Assembly: GCF_036924525.1 (NCBI RefSeq)
Contig: NZ_JAZHRU010000001.1
Coordinates: 124,001-188,000, forward strand
Direction of reading: 5' to 3'
Length of the DNA stretch: 64,000 nucleotides
DNA from: Bradyrhizobium sp. AZCC 1719
GTDB taxonomy: Bacteria; Pseudomonadota; Alphaproteobacteria; Rhizobiales; Xanthobacteraceae
The position numbers were made by a program, and so were the translations under genes. The number at the start of each line of letters is the position of its first letter. Position 1 is the first letter of the stretch. A model generated the notes under the pieces. The model was not told where the DNA came from. It saw only the letters and a program-made list of their open reading frames with translations, and did not search any database. Of this stretch, positions 27,009-35,229 are shown piece by piece.

Positions 27009-27156
27009 CAGAACCGTCAGCTAAGCGGTTAGTACGCGACGCAACCATCCTACTTCGCCGTACCGCATACAACAACCAGTAAGCGATTGCTTGCGCGTAG
27101 CGCCGGGCATCGGCTCTGCAAGCTCGCGGACGTTGAGAAGCCGCCGGGGCGCTATC

Positions 27157-28143
27157 TTAAGGCCTAGACGGCCGCCGCTGCCAACGCTCGGCGTTGACGG
27201 CGCCGGCCGGCACCCCGCCCGCGGTGATGGCCTCAACCTGCCGCACCGTCTCCAGCGCCTGGCTTTCGATCGCCGGCGGCGTCAGGCCGCCGATATGTGG
27301 CGTCGCGATGACGTTCGGCAGGCTCGCGAACTCCGGCGACGGCATCTGGTCGAGGGCGCGGCCGACATCCATCGCGGCGCCGGCGATGCGGTTTTCGCGC
27401 AAGGCCGCCGACAATGCGGCCTCGTCAACGAGATTGCCGCGCGACAGGTTGATGAAAAAGGCATGCCGCTGCATGCGGGCCAGCGCCGCCTGGTCGATCA
27501 GATTCTCGGTTTGCTCGTTGGCGACCGCGAGGCAGACGACGTAGTCGGAACGATCAAGCAGTTCGCCGAGCGGCACATGCCGGATCGCGGCGTCGCTCAC
27601 CGTCGCAAAGGGATCGGCGACCATGACCTCCATCCCCAACACCTTGGCGATATCAGCCAGGTAACGGCCGATGCTGCCATAGCCGATGATGCCGAGGCGG
27701 CTGCCGGCCAGTTGCCGGCCCATGATGACCTCCGGCTTGCGGCCGGCATGATAGTCGGCGGTCGCACGTGAAACCCCACGCGACAGATCGACCATGAAGC
27801 CGAGCGCAAGTTCGGCAACCGATTGAATAAAGCCGGGTCCCGCCCGCGTGACCAGAACGCCGGCGGCCGAAGCGGCTTCGACATCGACGTTGCGGATGTC
27901 GACCGCGCAACGAACGAAGGCGCGCAGCTTCGGCAGCTTCAAAAATATCTCGCCCGGACCCGCGGTGAGCCGGTCGGCCACGATGATGTCGACATCGCGG
28001 GCGGCCTCGATCAGGCCGGCCGCGTCGAGCGCGTCGCTTGCTTCATGCAGTTTCACCTGCGCGACGGCCTGCAGCCCGGAAAGACTACGGTCGCCGTAGT
28101 ACTGGGCGCGCGACTGCGGCGTATGGGTCAACAGCACTTTCAA
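27157..28143 (-). CDS. D-isomer-specific 2-hydroxyacid dehydrogenase
   Basis: A 328-residue NAD-dependent dehydrogenase of the PGDH/2-hydroxyacid family. It has the Rossmann motif LGIIGYGSIGRYLADIAKVLGM (about 150-171), the catalytic Arg in INLSRGNLVDEAAL, and the catalytic His in VIATPHIGG. The usual acid of D-V-F-x-x-E-P is Leu here (MDVGRALDQMP), with an Asp one place later, so the relay differs from SerA. I recall this GRA-DQMPSP variant in other Bradyrhizobium proteins, so it is probably an established subfamily. Substrate unknown. No operon partner is evident: the flanking gaps are 148 and 103 bases. Confidence 0.9.
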   Translation of the reverse strand: MKVLLTHTPQSRAQYYGDRSLSGLQAVAQVKLHEASDALDAAGLIEAARDVDIIVADRLTAGPGEIFLKLPKLRAFVRCAVDIRNVDVEAASAAGVLVTRAGPGFIQSVAELALGFMVDLSRGVSRATADYHAGRKPEVIMGRQLAGSRLGIIGYGSIGRYLADIAKVLGMEVMVADPFATVSDAAIRHVPLGELLDRSDYVVCLAVANEQTENLIDQAALARMQRHAFFINLSRGNLVDEAALSAALRENRIAGAAMDVGRALDQMPSPEFASLPNVIATPHIGGLTPPAIESQALETVRQVEAITAGGVPAGAVNAERWQRRPSRP

Positions 28144-28246
28144 CGCGGAACGGCTTCCCTATCGATCGCTAGCGAATGCACCGCCAGGGCCGGCACATCT
28201 ATGGCCAAACCCGTCCCCGCAGGCAAGGCGGCAAAGCCGCGTCGGG

Positions 28247-30331
28247 CTACTTGGTCCGCGCCACCGTCGTGCCGTCCCAATCTTCGCCGGCCGGATTTTC
28301 GAGCTGCTGCCTGCAGCGCTCAATCATCGTCGCCGACGCTGCATCGTGCTCGCGGATTTCCAGCACTTTCTCGAACGCGCCGATCGCAGCCGGGAAATCC
28401 CGCGCGCGCCAGGCGGCAAGGCCAGCCTCGTACGAAGCCACCCAGGCGGGTGCGCCGATATCGTCAGCCATGCCTAGCAATTCATAGATCTGCAAGCCGC
28501 CCGCACGGCCATAGACCGCCAGCCGGTCGAGTTCGCGAACCACGATGCTTTTTCCCGCCAGCCGGCGCGTTTCGGGGCCGATGATGATCGTGGAGCCGTA
28601 CGCCTTGTTGGTGCTTTCCAGCCGGCTCGCAATGTTCACGGCATCGCCGATCACGGTGTAGTTCAGCCGCACCTCCGATCCGATATTGCCGACCAGCATG
28701 TCGCCGGAATTGATGCCGATGCGGATCCTGACCGGCTGGCCGTGGTCGTCGACGAGGTCGGCCTCTTCCACCGCGCGCCGGCACGCCAAGGCCGCCCGGC
28801 AGCAATCGACGGCATGATCGGGGTTGGGCGACGGCGCGCCCCAGAACGCCATCACGGCATCACCGATGAATTTGTCGATGGTGCCGTTCTGGTTTTGAAT
28901 CTGCGCCGAGACGCAATCGAAATAGCGCGACAGCAGCGGGATGATGCGGTCGCCGAGCCGCTCGGATATGCCGGTGAAGCCGGCCAGATCGACGAACATC
29001 ACGCTCATCGGCCGCACCGCGCCGCCAAGCCGCGCGCCGTTGCCGTCGCTGATCAGCCGCTTGACCAGGTCGGCTGGAATGTATTTGCGGAACGCGGCAA
29101 GCCCCTGCGCCATGTCGCCGATCGCGCCCGACAGATTTCCGATCTCGGTCAGCCGCGACGGATGCCGCTGCACCTTGTCGAGATCGAAACGCTCGACATG
29201 CCTGATCTCGTTCACCACCTTGATCAGGGGCGCTGCGATCAGGCGCTGGGCGAGCCACGCCGACAATATCCCGGCAAAAACGATCAGGACCGCAAGCCCG
29301 ATCAGCAGGTTTCGGATCGTCATCTGCACCGGTCCGAGAAATTCCGATTCCGGCACCACCGTCACCAACGACCAGCCCGGAAACGAAATCGGCGTAATCA
29401 CGGCCTGATAGGCCTTGCCGTCGCGCGTCACCGTCGTGTTGAACGGCTGGCCCTCGCCGGGTTCGTAGGCGCTGCCGGCATTGCGGATCGCATCGACGGC
29501 GACCGGAAACAGTGGATGATCGGTCTTCAGCGCCACCAGTTCGCTGGCGTCGGGATCGGGCGAGGCCACCACCTTGCCGTCCCGCTCGAGAATGAAGGCG
29601 CCTGCGGATTTGCCGACCGTGAGCTGCGACAGGAAATTCGAGACGCGGGTCAGCTCGATGATGATCGCAACGACGCCGGCCGATTTGTGATCGATTTCGA
29701 TCGGGGCCGAAAAGGCCGCCGCCAGCCGCTCGCCGCGCGGATGCGTCGTCAGCGTCGACCAGTGTTCGTCGTTGGTCTCTTTGGCGACCCGAAACCATTC
29801 CTGCTCGGTCACGGAATAGTCGGTGTCTTCGAACCAGCTCGCCTTCAGCCGAAGATCGTCGCCGACGAATTCGTAGCGATTGATGCGCAAATTGCGGTCG
29901 GGCGTGATTTCGAGCATTTCGATGACGTTGTCGCCGAGCTTGTGCCCGGCAAAGAACGAGCCGTCCGGCCATCCAAATGCCACCCAGGAGATCGTCGGTT
30001 GCGACAGCAACTGCGAGCGGAAAACGATCTCGCGTTTTCGGGCGTCGCGCGGGTCGAACACTTTTTCGGCCAGCAGCGTTCGCACCGACAGCATCGACGA
30101 CCGCGCCTCTGAAGTGACCGACTGCAGTTCGTCGCTGACCGCGGAAACGATCTGGTCGTTGATGGTGTTGGCAAGCGTCTGGCTGACCTGATGGGCGGTG
30201 CGCCACCACAAAAGGTGCACGCCGACGGCACTGACGACGATGGACGTCAGCACGAGGGCGGAAATGGCGCTGCGGATGCCGAGGCACATACGGGGGTCTC
30301 TGACGGTCTGATTACCGCAATACGGGACCAT
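28247..30331 (-). CDS. Membrane-bound class III adenylate/guanylate cyclase with cache sensor
   Basis: A 694-residue inner-membrane receptor. An N-terminal membrane segment (about 18-45) and a second (LLIGLAVLIVFAGILSAWLA, about 340-360) bracket a periplasmic double-cache-type sensor. A HAMP-like linker follows, then the cyclase domain (about 425-610): MSVMFVDLAGFTGISERLG and FIGDAVMAFWGAP carry the two metal aspartates, and VIGDAVNIASRLE has the canonical Asn and Arg. All catalytic residues appear intact. A short C-terminal TPR-like region follows. The longest ATG is used; a start at MCLGIRSAIS (15 residues in) is also possible. Ligand and product (cAMP or cGMP) are not readable. Confidence 0.93.
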   Translation of the reverse strand: MVPYCGNQTVRDPRMCLGIRSAISALVLTSIVVSAVGVHLLWWRTAHQVSQTLANTINDQIVSAVSDELQSVTSEARSSMLSVRTLLAEKVFDPRDARKREIVFRSQLLSQPTISWVAFGWPDGSFFAGHKLGDNVIEMLEITPDRNLRINRYEFVGDDLRLKASWFEDTDYSVTEQEWFRVAKETNDEHWSTLTTHPRGERLAAAFSAPIEIDHKSAGVVAIIIELTRVSNFLSQLTVGKSAGAFILERDGKVVASPDPDASELVALKTDHPLFPVAVDAIRNAGSAYEPGEGQPFNTTVTRDGKAYQAVITPISFPGWSLVTVVPESEFLGPVQMTIRNLLIGLAVLIVFAGILSAWLAQRLIAAPLIKVVNEIRHVERFDLDKVQRHPSRLTEIGNLSGAIGDMAQGLAAFRKYIPADLVKRLISDGNGARLGGAVRPMSVMFVDLAGFTGISERLGDRIIPLLSRYFDCVSAQIQNQNGTIDKFIGDAVMAFWGAPSPNPDHAVDCCRAALACRRAVEEADLVDDHGQPVRIRIGINSGDMLVGNIGSEVRLNYTVIGDAVNIASRLESTNKAYGSTIIIGPETRRLAGKSIVVRELDRLAVYGRAGGLQIYELLGMADDIGAPAWVASYEAGLAAWRARDFPAAIGAFEKVLEIREHDAASATMIERCRQQLENPAGEDWDGTTVARTK

Positions 30332-30485
30332 ACCAGCGTCTGTTTCGCCGGCGAGGCAATTTCGGCGCCCCGGACACGGCTCTGTGACCGAAGTTAAGCC
30401 GTATTGGCGACGAAACTTATCGATTGCCTGTTCCGTACAAGCGAAGACGGCGCTATGCCTTGCGGCAGTTTTCGAAGGTCATGCG

Positions 30486-31217
30486 ATGCACGATGTTTCC
30501 ATACCGGCGGCCCTGATTGCCGGTCTTGTCAGCTTTCTGTCCCCCTGCGTGCTGCCCCTGGTGCCGCCCTATCTGATCTATCTCACCGGCGCGACCATCG
30601 AGCAGGTCGCCAATGCCGGACCGACGCAGGCATCAAAGCGCGCGGTGATGGCTTCGGCACTGATGTTCGTGCTCGGCTTTTCCACCGTCTTCGTGGCGCT
30701 TGGCGCCAGCGCCTCGCTGATCGGCGTCCTGATCCGCGCCTGGTCGGCGGAGCTCTCGATCGTGGCCGGCATCGTGATCATCATCATGGGCCTGCACTTC
30801 CTCGGCTTGACCCGGATCGGACTGTTGATGCGCGAGGGGCGGATGCCGATGCCGAAGCCGGTCGGCCTCTGGGGCGCCTATGCCATGGGGCTCGCCTTCG
30901 CCTTCGGCTGGACCCCCTGCATCGGCCCCATTCTGGCTGCGATCCTGTCGATCGCAGCCGCCGAGGCCACCGTCACCAAGGGCGCCGGTCTGCTCGCGGT
31001 CTATTCCGCCGGGCTCGGAATCCCGTTCCTGCTGGCAGCCTTCATGATCGAGCAGTTCTCCTCGCTGTTTGCGCGGATGAAGCGACACCTCGGCAAGATC
31101 GAGCATGCCATGGGCATCCTGATGGTGATCACCGGCATTGGCTTCCTGACCGGCTCCGTCACCAGCATCAGCATCTGGCTGCTGGAGACTTTTCCCGCGC
31201 TGCAAAATTTCGGCTAA
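30486..31217 (+). CDS. ccdA: Cytochrome c biogenesis / thiol-disulfide electron carrier CcdA
   Basis: CcdA moves reducing electrons across the inner membrane from cytosolic thioredoxin to periplasmic thiol proteins. The 243-residue protein has six membrane segments and the two conserved cysteines in FLSPCVLPLVPPYLIYLTG (Cys21) and FGWTPCIGPILAAILSIAA. An upstream in-frame ATG at 30384 adds a non-conserved, hydrophilic extension and was rejected; MHDVSIPAAL is the typical start. doxX and a thioredoxin-fold protein with a CHWC motif follow on the same strand, so a shared thiol-redox role is likely. Confidence 0.93.
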   Translation: MHDVSIPAALIAGLVSFLSPCVLPLVPPYLIYLTGATIEQVANAGPTQASKRAVMASALMFVLGFSTVFVALGASASLIGVLIRAWSAELSIVAGIVIIIMGLHFLGLTRIGLLMREGRMPMPKPVGLWGAYAMGLAFAFGWTPCIGPILAAILSIAAAEATVTKGAGLLAVYSAGLGIPFLLAAFMIEQFSSLFARMKRHLGKIEHAMGILMVITGIGFLTGSVTSISIWLLETFPALQNFG

Positions 31218-31223
31218 GCCCCC

Positions 31224-31249
31224 GTAACAAGCGGGTCGGCGCCATCGAA
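31224..31249 (+). promoter_or_regulatory. ECF-sigma-type promoter before doxX
   Basis: GTAACA, a 16-base spacer and CGAA lie 83 bases before the doxX start. From memory, the Caulobacter SigF promoter is GTAACC-N16-CGAA, so this is a five-of-six plus four-of-four match at identical spacing. The same type of element precedes both bufferin precursor genes at 34577 and 35120. Confidence 0.65.
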
Positions 31250-31331
31250 TTTCCTGTCAGGACCAGACTGCCGCCACCGCGGCCGCGACGTGACCGCAGG
31301 TCGCGGCGTCACGAAATCTCAAGGGGGTCGC

Positions 31332-31796
31332 ATGTATTCCATCGTCAATCTGCTCATCCTGTTGCCGGCGCAGATCGCCTCGCATTTTTCCTGGGCCGGC
31401 CCGCTGATCATGCGGCTCATCGTCGGTTACACCTTCATGCTGGCCGGCTGGGGCAAGCTCAATCATCTGGCGCAGGTCACCGAAAACTTTGCCGGTTGGG
31501 GCATCCCTTTCCCGACAATCCTCACCCCCTTCGTGTCCGGCGTCGAATTCTTCGGCGGTGCCATGCTGATCCTCGGCCTGTTCACGCGAATCCCGGCCGC
31601 GATGCTGGCGGTGGTCATGGTCGTCGCCATCAAGTCGGCCAAATGGGGCGACGTCGAATCACTGGAGACGCTGCTCGGTTTTGAGGAGGCTGCCTACTTC
31701 GCCGGCTTCATGTGGCTTGCGATTGCCGGTCCCGGCGCGGCGTCACTGGACCGGTTGCTGGTGAATGCCAGCGGCCACCCCAAAGCTTCAACCTGA
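31332..31796 (+). CDS. DoxX-family membrane protein
   Basis: A 154-residue inner-membrane protein with four predicted segments. Its DoxX features are RLIVGYTFMLAGWGKLNHL, FPTILTPFVSGVEFFGGAMLILGLFTRIPA and a final AGFMWLAIAGPGAASLDRLL. DoxX proteins are linked to thiol and oxidative stress complexes and are often the fourth gene (bufD) of bufferin operons. Here the gene stands 3 kb before the bufferin genes, but it has the same ECF-like promoter. MYSIVNLL is chosen as start because a GGGGG site precedes it; an in-frame start at 31290 is not supported. Confidence 0.88.
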   Translation: MYSIVNLLILLPAQIASHFSWAGPLIMRLIVGYTFMLAGWGKLNHLAQVTENFAGWGIPFPTILTPFVSGVEFFGGAMLILGLFTRIPAAMLAVVMVVAIKSAKWGDVESLETLLGFEEAAYFAGFMWLAIAGPGAASLDRLLVNASGHPKAST

Positions 31797-31886
31797 CACT
31801 CACAATCCCGTGACATCGGCTAATGCTTGAGCCCTGATCTTGCCGCCTGCGTAGCTGGAGAAAACGCCACGCTTCCGGGAGCCACC

Positions 31887-33671
31887 ATGAAACTCGTCCG
31901 CATTGCCGCCTTCGCACTTGCCGCGCTGGCGGCATCGCCGTCGTTTGCTGCGGACCGGCCCGAATGGAGCGACTGGAGCGACGATCTGTTCGCCCGAGCG
32001 CAGGCCGAACAGCGCTTCGTCATCCTCGATCTCGAGGCGGTGTGGTGCCACTGGTGCCACGTCATGGAGAAGACGACCTACGCCAATCCCGAGGTCAGGG
32101 AATTGCTCGCCGCGAAATATCTGCCGGTGCGAGTCGATCAGGACGCCAACCCCGATCTGTCGAGCCGCTATGGCGACTGGGGTTGGCCGGCGACCATCGT
32201 GTTCGGCCCCGACGGCACCGAGATCGCCAAGATCAGGGGCTATATCGAACCGGAGCGGATGCAGGCGCTGCTCAAGGCGATCATCGATGATCCCTCGCCG
32301 GGACCATCAGTCGCTGAAGCGTTTGAAGTCAAGCCATCGACCTCCGCCTTCCTCGACAAGGCGCAGCGCGCTGCGCTGATGAAGAACTTTGACGAAGCCT
32401 ACGAGGAACAGCTCGGCGGCTGGGGCGAGAACCAGAAATACATCGACGCCGACAGCATGGACCTTGCGATCACCCGCGCCGAGTCCGGCGACGCCATCGC
32501 GACCAAGCGCGCCCGGCAAACGCTCGATGCCGCCATCGCGCTGATCGATCCGGTCTGGGGCGGCGTGTACCAATATTCCGAAGCGGGCTCCTGGACGCAC
32601 GCGCATTTCGAAAAGATCATGTCGTTCCAGGCGCAATATCTCCGGCAATACAGCCAAGCCTATGCGCTGTGGAAGGATCCGAAATACCTTGCTGCCGCAC
32701 GCAACATCGAACGCTATCTCGCCCAGTTTCTCAAGAGCCCGGACGGCGCGTTCTATGTCAGCCAGGATGCCGATCTCGATCACGACACCGATGGGCACAC
32801 CTATTACGCGCTGTCGGACGGCGAGCGGCGCAAGCTCGGCATGCCGCGCATCGACAAGAATCTGTATGCGCGCGAAAACGGCTGGGCGATCTCGGGGCTT
32901 TCGGCCTACTACAACGTCACCAACGATCCGAAGGTGCTGGCGATCGCAGAACGCGCGGCGAAATGGGTGATCGACAACCGCGCGCTCCCCGATGGCGGGT
33001 TCCGTCATGGCGACAAGGATCGCGGCGGGCCATTCATCGGCGACACGCTGGCTATGGGCCAGGCCTTTCTCGATCTCTATGCCGCCACGGGAAATCGCGG
33101 CTGGCTCAGTTCGGCCGCGAAGGCCGGCGATTTTATCGCGACCTTTCGTGATGAGGCCGGCGGCTTCGTGACCTCGAAGACAGCGGAAGGCAAAACCGGC
33201 GTGCTCGCCAGGCCCGCCAAGCTGATCGACGATCAGGTGCAGGTCGCAAGATTCATGAACCTGCTCAACCGCTACTTCGGCAACGAGGCCTATCGCGAAG
33301 AGGCCGCGCACGCGATGCGCTATCTGGCCAGCGCTTCGGCCGGGATGATACGTCCCCTGCCCGGCGCTCTGCTCGCCGACGAAGAACTCGCGGTTGAACC
33401 CACCCACATGACAATCGTCGGACACAAGGACGACGCCCGCGCGAAAAACCTGCATGCGCTGGCCCGTGCATTGCCGGCCCGCTACAAGCGACTGGAGTGG
33501 CTCGATCTGCGCGAGGGCAAGCTGCCCAATCCCGATGTCGAATATCCCGATCTCGGCGAACCCGCGGCGTTCGCCTGCAGCAACCGTATCTGTTCGTTTC
33601 CGTCCTTCAATGCCGAGGAGTTGAGGGCCACTGTCGCGCAGATGGCGAAGCTGAAGCCAGCGCGGCGCTGA
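31887..33671 (+). CDS. Periplasmic thioredoxin-fold / YyaL-like protein
   Basis: A 594-residue exported protein: signal peptide cleaved near SFAADRP, then a DUF255-type thioredoxin domain with the redox motif VWCHWCHVME (Cys54-His-Trp-Cys57) and the cis-proline region WGWPATIVFGPDG. The remaining roughly 430 residues resemble the alpha/alpha-barrel of YyaL/spermatogenesis-associated protein 20 (DFGRGGVYQY-like WGGVYQYSEAGSWTHAHFEKI). It is likely kept reduced by CcdA, encoded 0.7 kb upstream, and follows doxX by 90 bases. The biological substrate is unknown; the position inside a putative metal/thiol-stress block is the best clue. Confidence 0.88.
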   Translation: MKLVRIAAFALAALAASPSFAADRPEWSDWSDDLFARAQAEQRFVILDLEAVWCHWCHVMEKTTYANPEVRELLAAKYLPVRVDQDANPDLSSRYGDWGWPATIVFGPDGTEIAKIRGYIEPERMQALLKAIIDDPSPGPSVAEAFEVKPSTSAFLDKAQRAALMKNFDEAYEEQLGGWGENQKYIDADSMDLAITRAESGDAIATKRARQTLDAAIALIDPVWGGVYQYSEAGSWTHAHFEKIMSFQAQYLRQYSQAYALWKDPKYLAAARNIERYLAQFLKSPDGAFYVSQDADLDHDTDGHTYYALSDGERRKLGMPRIDKNLYARENGWAISGLSAYYNVTNDPKVLAIAERAAKWVIDNRALPDGGFRHGDKDRGGPFIGDTLAMGQAFLDLYAATGNRGWLSSAAKAGDFIATFRDEAGGFVTSKTAEGKTGVLARPAKLIDDQVQVARFMNLLNRYFGNEAYREEAAHAMRYLASASAGMIRPLPGALLADEELAVEPTHMTIVGHKDDARAKNLHALARALPARYKRLEWLDLREGKLPNPDVEYPDLGEPAAFACSNRICSFPSFNAEELRATVAQMAKLKPARR

Positions 33672-33791
33672 ACGACCAACGCAAACCGCGGCGCAGCTTT
33701 GGCTGATCGATTGAAGGCTACGCGCGTTCTCTGGCTCGGCTGCGAAACCGCACTGCTCTAGGCGTTGACGCCAACAGAGTTCACTTCTCTG

Positions 33792-33827
33792 TTGACAAAA
33801 GTACGGCAGTGTGTATTAATACACACT
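33792..33827 (+). promoter_or_regulatory. hicAB promoter and 20-bp palindromic operator
   Basis: A perfect TTGACA at 33792-33797 is followed at 16 bp by TATTAA (33814-33819). The -10 box lies inside a perfect 20-bp palindrome, AGTGTGTATTAATACACACT (33808-33827), which ends at the base before the hicA ATG. A HicB dimer bound here would block RNA polymerase directly. No Shine-Dalgarno site precedes hicA, and the expected transcription start is at or next to the ATG, so the mRNA is probably leaderless. Confidence 0.85.
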
Positions 33828-34016
33828 ATGAAAAGCCGGGAAATTATCTCGGCCCTTCAAAGGGATGGATGGATTCAAGTGGCTCAAAGAGGCAGCCATG
33901 TACAATTCAAACACCCCACTAAGAAGGGCCGCGTAACCGTTCCGCATCCCGAACGGGACATCCCCGTTGGGACACTAAAGAGTATCGAAAAGCAGTCAGG
34001 TCTAAAACTGAGGTAA
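33828..34016 (+). CDS. hicA: HicA mRNA interferase toxin
   Basis: A 62-residue double-stranded-RNA-binding-fold toxin that cleaves mRNA when not bound by HicB. The family features are MKSREIISALQRDGW and QRGSHVQFKHPTKKGRVTVPHPERDIPVGTLKSIEKQSGL, with the catalytic His in GSHVQFKHP. An upstream in-frame ATG at 33765 was rejected because the palindromic operator lies between it and the real start. hicB follows 5 bases later. AT-richer codon use than the neighbours suggests recent acquisition. Confidence 0.95.
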   Translation: MKSREIISALQRDGWIQVAQRGSHVQFKHPTKKGRVTVPHPERDIPVGTLKSIEKQSGLKLR

Positions 34017-34021
34017 GAGCC

Positions 34022-34417
34022 ATGCGTAACTATATTGGTCTTATCCATAAGGACGCCGACAGCCACTTTGGCGTTTCTTTTCCGGACTTTCCCGGCGTTA
34101 TTACCGCGGGGACCAGCTTGGATGACGCTCGCGCCATGGCTGAGGAGGCCCTTACCCTTCATATCGAAGGGTTGGTAGAGGACGGAGAAGCTATTCCCGA
34201 ACCCTCTGCCTTGGAAGCGGTTATGTCTGATCCGAACAACCAATCGGGTGTGGCTATCCTCGTCTCTGTAAAGAACGAACAACCCAAAACTGTTCGCATC
34301 AATGTCACCCTGCCAGAAGATATTCTTGGGCAAATCGACAAATTTGCAGAAGCGCACGGCTACACAAGATCTGGTTTTCTGGCGCAGGCAGCCAAAAAAC
34401 TTATGGAAGCTGCATAA
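34022..34417 (+). CDS. hicB: HicB antitoxin with ribbon-helix-helix domain
   Basis: A 131-residue antitoxin. The N-terminal RNase-H-like domain (IGLIHKDADSHFGVSFPDFPGVITAG) binds HicA. The C-terminal part RINVTLPEDILGQIDKFAEAHGYTRSGFLAQAAKKLM is a CopG-type ribbon-helix-helix that should bind the palindrome before hicA for autoregulation. A GAGGTAAGAG site overlaps the hicA end. A clear terminator follows the stop. The module sits between the thioredoxin-fold gene and the bufferin genes and looks like an insertion. Confidence 0.95.
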   Translation: MRNYIGLIHKDADSHFGVSFPDFPGVITAGTSLDDARAMAEEALTLHIEGLVEDGEAIPEPSALEAVMSDPNNQSGVAILVSVKNEQPKTVRINVTLPEDILGQIDKFAEAHGYTRSGFLAQAAKKLMEAA

Positions 34418-34421
34418 CCAC

Positions 34422-34451
34422 AAAGAGCCCGGATCACTTTCCGGGCTCTTT
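34422..34451 (+). terminator. Intrinsic terminator after hicB
   Basis: Perfect 11-bp arms AAAGAGCCCGG and CCGGGCTCTTT with an 8-base loop begin 4 bases after the hicB stop and run into TCTTT. It should end the hicAB transcript and insulate the bufferin genes downstream. Confidence 0.92.
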
Positions 34452-34576
34452 CTTTGCTAGGCGATTGTCAAAGTATTTCGGGCGCGCCAGCTCCTATCAG
34501 GAAACGGCCAGGAACAGCGTCCATATCACGTCGCTTTGTCAAGATTTTAATGCAGAAAATTTTCTTTTGAAACTCT

Positions 34577-34602
34577 GTAACCAAATCGCCCGATGCCCCG
34601 TA
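34577..34602 (+). promoter_or_regulatory. ECF-sigma-type promoter of first bufferin gene
   Basis: GTAACC (34577-34582), 16-base spacer, CGTA (34599-34602). It shares GTAAC-x-AAATC and the downstream CGTAGCT with the element at 35120 before the second precursor gene, although the spacers otherwise differ. It implies a leader of about 160 bases, which includes a GGCGGCTTG/CAAGCCCGCC stem (34630-34658, one bulge). The rest of the 34452-34768 gap shows no gene. Confidence 0.7.
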
Positions 34603-34768
34603 GCTGGCATGGATGAACAGTCGGGTCACGGCGGCTTGACGTTTTCTGCAAGCCCGCCGCGATCTGATTGCCATCCGTCACATCGCTTGCGTTGTGGGGG
34701 TCCGTGATCGAAACGGTCAACGGATGCGCGCGACGTCCTGTCTGCAAACAATCATCGAGGAGATCGTC

Positions 34769-35032
34769 ATGAAGTTGAATTCCAAGTCCGGTGCGACGCT
34801 CGCCGCAGCCGCCGCCACCCTGTTCCTCGCCGGCTCGGTGGTGTCGACGGTGTCGACGCCCGCGAACGCCGCCCAGGGCAAGTGCATGGCCGGCAACGCC
34901 TGCAAGGGCCAGAGCGCCTGTAAGGGTTCGGCCAATGCCTGCAAGGGCCAGAACGCCTGCAAGGGTCAAGGCTTCTCGGCGATCTCCGAGAAGGCTTGCG
35001 CCGCCATGGGCGCCAAGTTCGTCAAGGGCTGA
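34769..35032 (+). CDS. bufA: Bufferin-type cysteine-rich metallophore precursor 1
   Basis: An 87-residue exported precursor: signal peptide (SGATLAAAAATLFLAGSVVS, cleavage near NAA) then a short mature part with six cysteines in the repeat pattern GKC-x4-ACKGQSACK and ACKGQNACKGQ, ending KACAAMGAKFVKG. This fits the bufferins, RiPPs in which an MNIO enzyme (DUF692) converts cysteines to thiooxazoles so that the peptide binds copper. The MNIO gene lies 570 bases downstream. MKLNSKSG has a GAGGAG site; an ATG at 34694 was rejected. It is a close paralogue of the next gene. Confidence 0.88.
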   Translation: MKLNSKSGATLAAAAATLFLAGSVVSTVSTPANAAQGKCMAGNACKGQSACKGSANACKGQNACKGQGFSAISEKACAAMGAKFVKG

Positions 35033-35048
35033 TCGTTCCGATCAGGTG

Positions 35049-35082
35049 CAACGAGGGTCCAGCGCTTGCCGGACCCTCGTTG
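35049..35082 (+). terminator. Hairpin after first bufferin gene
   Basis: Perfect 12-bp arms CAACGAGGGTCC and GGACCCTCGTTG with a 10-base loop start 17 bases past the stop. The tail (TCTCGT) has few Ts, so it may be a terminator or an RNA stabiliser that raises the precursor mRNA above that of the enzyme genes. Confidence 0.75.
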
Positions 35083-35119
35083 TCTCGTCCCGGCGGCCGA
35101 AATAAAGTCGGCCCCGCGC

Positions 35120-35145
35120 GTAACTAAATCCAGACCCGCCGCGTA
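35120..35145 (+). promoter_or_regulatory. ECF-sigma-type promoter of second bufferin gene
   Basis: GTAACT (35120-35125), 16-base spacer, CGTA (35142-35145), then GCT. Same bases at both ends and the same spacing as the element at 34577. It gives a leader of about 80 bases before the second precursor. Repetition in front of two paralogues, after a terminator-like hairpin, makes chance unlikely. Confidence 0.7.
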
Positions 35146-35229
35146 GCTATCTCCGGGTGCAGTTTGTCGGCCGCGGAACTGTCGCGGCTTGCGGGCGATG
35201 CACCCTCACACTTCCTTTGGAGGATACCA

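Noticed and set aside
28860..30287. 475-residue minus frame inside the membrane cyclase gene
   Set aside because: Out-of-frame shadow on the same strand as the cyclase, whose catalytic motifs are intact.
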